The notes under the pieces were generated by a model. The model was not told where the DNA came from. It was given only the letters and a program-made list of their open reading frames with translations, and searched no databases. A stretch of 5,763 bases of DNA from NCBI GenBank assembly GCA_023266415.1, contig JAHFQG010000079.1:1-5763 (forward strand), in the 5' to 3' direction. A program made the translations under genes and the position numbers. Position 1 is the first letter of the stretch. Each line of letters begins with the position of its first letter. Source of the stretch: Francisellaceae bacterium. GTDB taxonomy: Bacteria; Pseudomonadota; Gammaproteobacteria; Berkiellales; Berkiellaceae. Below, in pieces: positions 4,889-5,763 of this stretch.

Positions 4889-5763
4889 ATGAAACACATT
4901 CCTGCGCAATGGTGGTTGTACCTCCGAGCCTTTGGGCATGATACTTGCATGATCCCCCTCGCTTGGCTGGGAGCCTTCTGGCTGCGTGACAACATGCAAT
5001 TTATGCCCACCGACGGCATTCTACCCGCCCTGCACGGATTGCCCATCGTTATCTGCCTCCAAATGATTACCTTTTTTTTCTTCCAAGTCTATCGCGGTAT
5101 GTGGCGATACAGTTCACTGGCTGACTTGGTTCGAATTCTAAAATCTGTGGCTGTAGGCACCAGCCTCATCATACTGGCCTTAGTCTTTATTAACCGATTA
5201 GAAGGCTTACCCCGTTCTTTGTTTGTCTTATATCCAATATTGTTGGTTGGCTTACTATCTGGTCCTCGATTATTAGTCCGACTCTTTTCAAATACCAGTG
5301 AACCTCTGCAAAATACAGGTAAACGTGTGTTGATTATTGGTTCTGGTTTGGCGGCAGAAGGTCTTATTCGTGATTTATTACGTCAAACGCACCAATACCA
5401 CGTAGTGGGCATATTAGATGAATGTCATCAAGGGCGTGATATTCACGGGGTACGCGTTCTTGGGGTGTTTACCGATATCCCTTCCGTGGTAGCTGCACAA
5501 GCAGTTGAACGCATCATGATAGCCCTAGCCCCCCACCAAATGTCTTTATTACGCTCTGTGGTTGAATTAAGTCATGCCACTTCTTGTGTGGTTTCTGTGT
5601 TGCCTTCTGTTAACGATGTGGTGGATGGTCGAGTGAGCATCGAGCATTTACGACTGGTATCCATCGAAGATTTACTGGGCCGTCCTCCTGTGGCCTTGGA
5701 ATGGGACAAAATTACCCAAGTATTAACCCATCAAGTGGTCATGATAAGCGGCGGCGGAGGTTC
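4889..5763 (+). CDS. WbpM/CapD-type membrane polysaccharide biosynthesis protein (nucleotide-sugar 4,6-dehydratase), 3' truncated by window
   Basis: Only the first 291 codons are present; the frame stays open to the window end. Family members run to about 600-670 residues. They convert UDP-GlcNAc to a 4-keto-6-deoxy intermediate used for QuiNAc, FucNAc or bacillosamine in surface glycans. Visible here are an N-terminal membrane region of several helices (about residues 15-125), with the typical ..YRGMWRYSS motif after the second helix, and a first Rossmann domain starting KRVLIIGSGLAAEGLIRDLL (145-164). Then come YHVVGILDE, HGVRVLG and the junction motif VSIEDLLGRPPV. The window stops inside the second, catalytic Rossmann motif (VMISGGGG, 284-291, normally TGAGGSIG), so the catalytic residues cannot be checked. 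Read as VMISGGGGS, this motif has Ser for the usual Thr. AAGGAG (4879-4884) sits four bases before the ATG, which follows the transferase stop by 12 bases, indicating one operon. Confidence 0.9.
   Translation, partial: MKHIPAQWWLYLRAFGHDTCMIPLAWLGAFWLRDNMQFMPTDGILPALHGLPIVICLQMITFFFFQVYRGMWRYSSLADLVRILKSVAVGTSLIILALVFINRLEGLPRSLFVLYPILLVGLLSGPRLLVRLFSNTSEPLQNTGKRVLIIGSGLAAEGLIRDLLRQTHQYHVVGILDECHQGRDIHGVRVLGVFTDIPSVVAAQAVERIMIALAPHQMSLLRSVVELSHATSCVVSVLPSVNDVVDGRVSIEHLRLVSIEDLLGRPPVALEWDKITQVLTHQVVMISGGGG

Overview
The window looks like a piece of a gammaproteobacterial chromosome. The best evidence is PyrF, whose signature stretches (DLKYHDIPNT, NVHASGG, VTVLTS, DGVVCSA, RIMTPE) read almost like the enterobacterial enzyme. 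Near-identical repeat elements, a broken fic gene and a coiled-coil membrane-type orphan protein would fit a host-associated lineage such as the Legionellales, but the window cannot prove that placement.

Left part (1-890): a minus-strand WrbA-type flavoprotein quinone reductase gene (87-689). Just upstream of its start is a short repeat element (732-890) with terminal inverted repeats. Bases 1-86 hold no gene I can support.

Middle (891-2171): one self-contained transcription unit. A strong sigma-70-like promoter (989-1017) precedes an unrecognised gene for a 232-residue Lys/Glu/Ala-repeat protein (1066-1764), followed by a textbook intrinsic terminator (1796-1819). A longer copy of the repeat element follows at once (1841-2171), in the same orientation as the first, so the orphan gene lies between two direct copies of a MITE-like element. 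The elements carry 17-bp ends (GGCCTTGTTGCATGAAT), a 19-bp tandem array (two units in the short copy, seven in the long one) and strong internal hairpins.

Right part (2172-5763, all plus strand): pyrF (orotidine 5'-phosphate decarboxylase), then a frameshifted fic-family pseudogene, a 37-bp tandem duplication that repeats a Shine-Dalgarno-plus-ATG segment, a WbpL/WecA-like undecaprenyl-phosphate sugar-1-phosphate transferase (3875-4876), and the first 291 codons of a WbpM/CapD-type membrane nucleotide-sugar dehydratase (4889 to the window end). The last two form a classic pair. The WbpM type makes a 4-keto-6-deoxy UDP-HexNAc precursor, and the WbpL type loads the derived deoxy-HexNAc-1-phosphate onto the lipid carrier to start O-antigen or capsule repeat synthesis. 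The window probably enters the edge of a surface-polysaccharide locus.

The most notable non-genic content is the element pair. Their whole length difference is accounted for by one 76-bp segment bounded by ATCC direct repeats, five 19-bp units and a 2-base indel. I found no convincing wholly new defence or regulatory system. The least explained object is the orphan gene between the elements.
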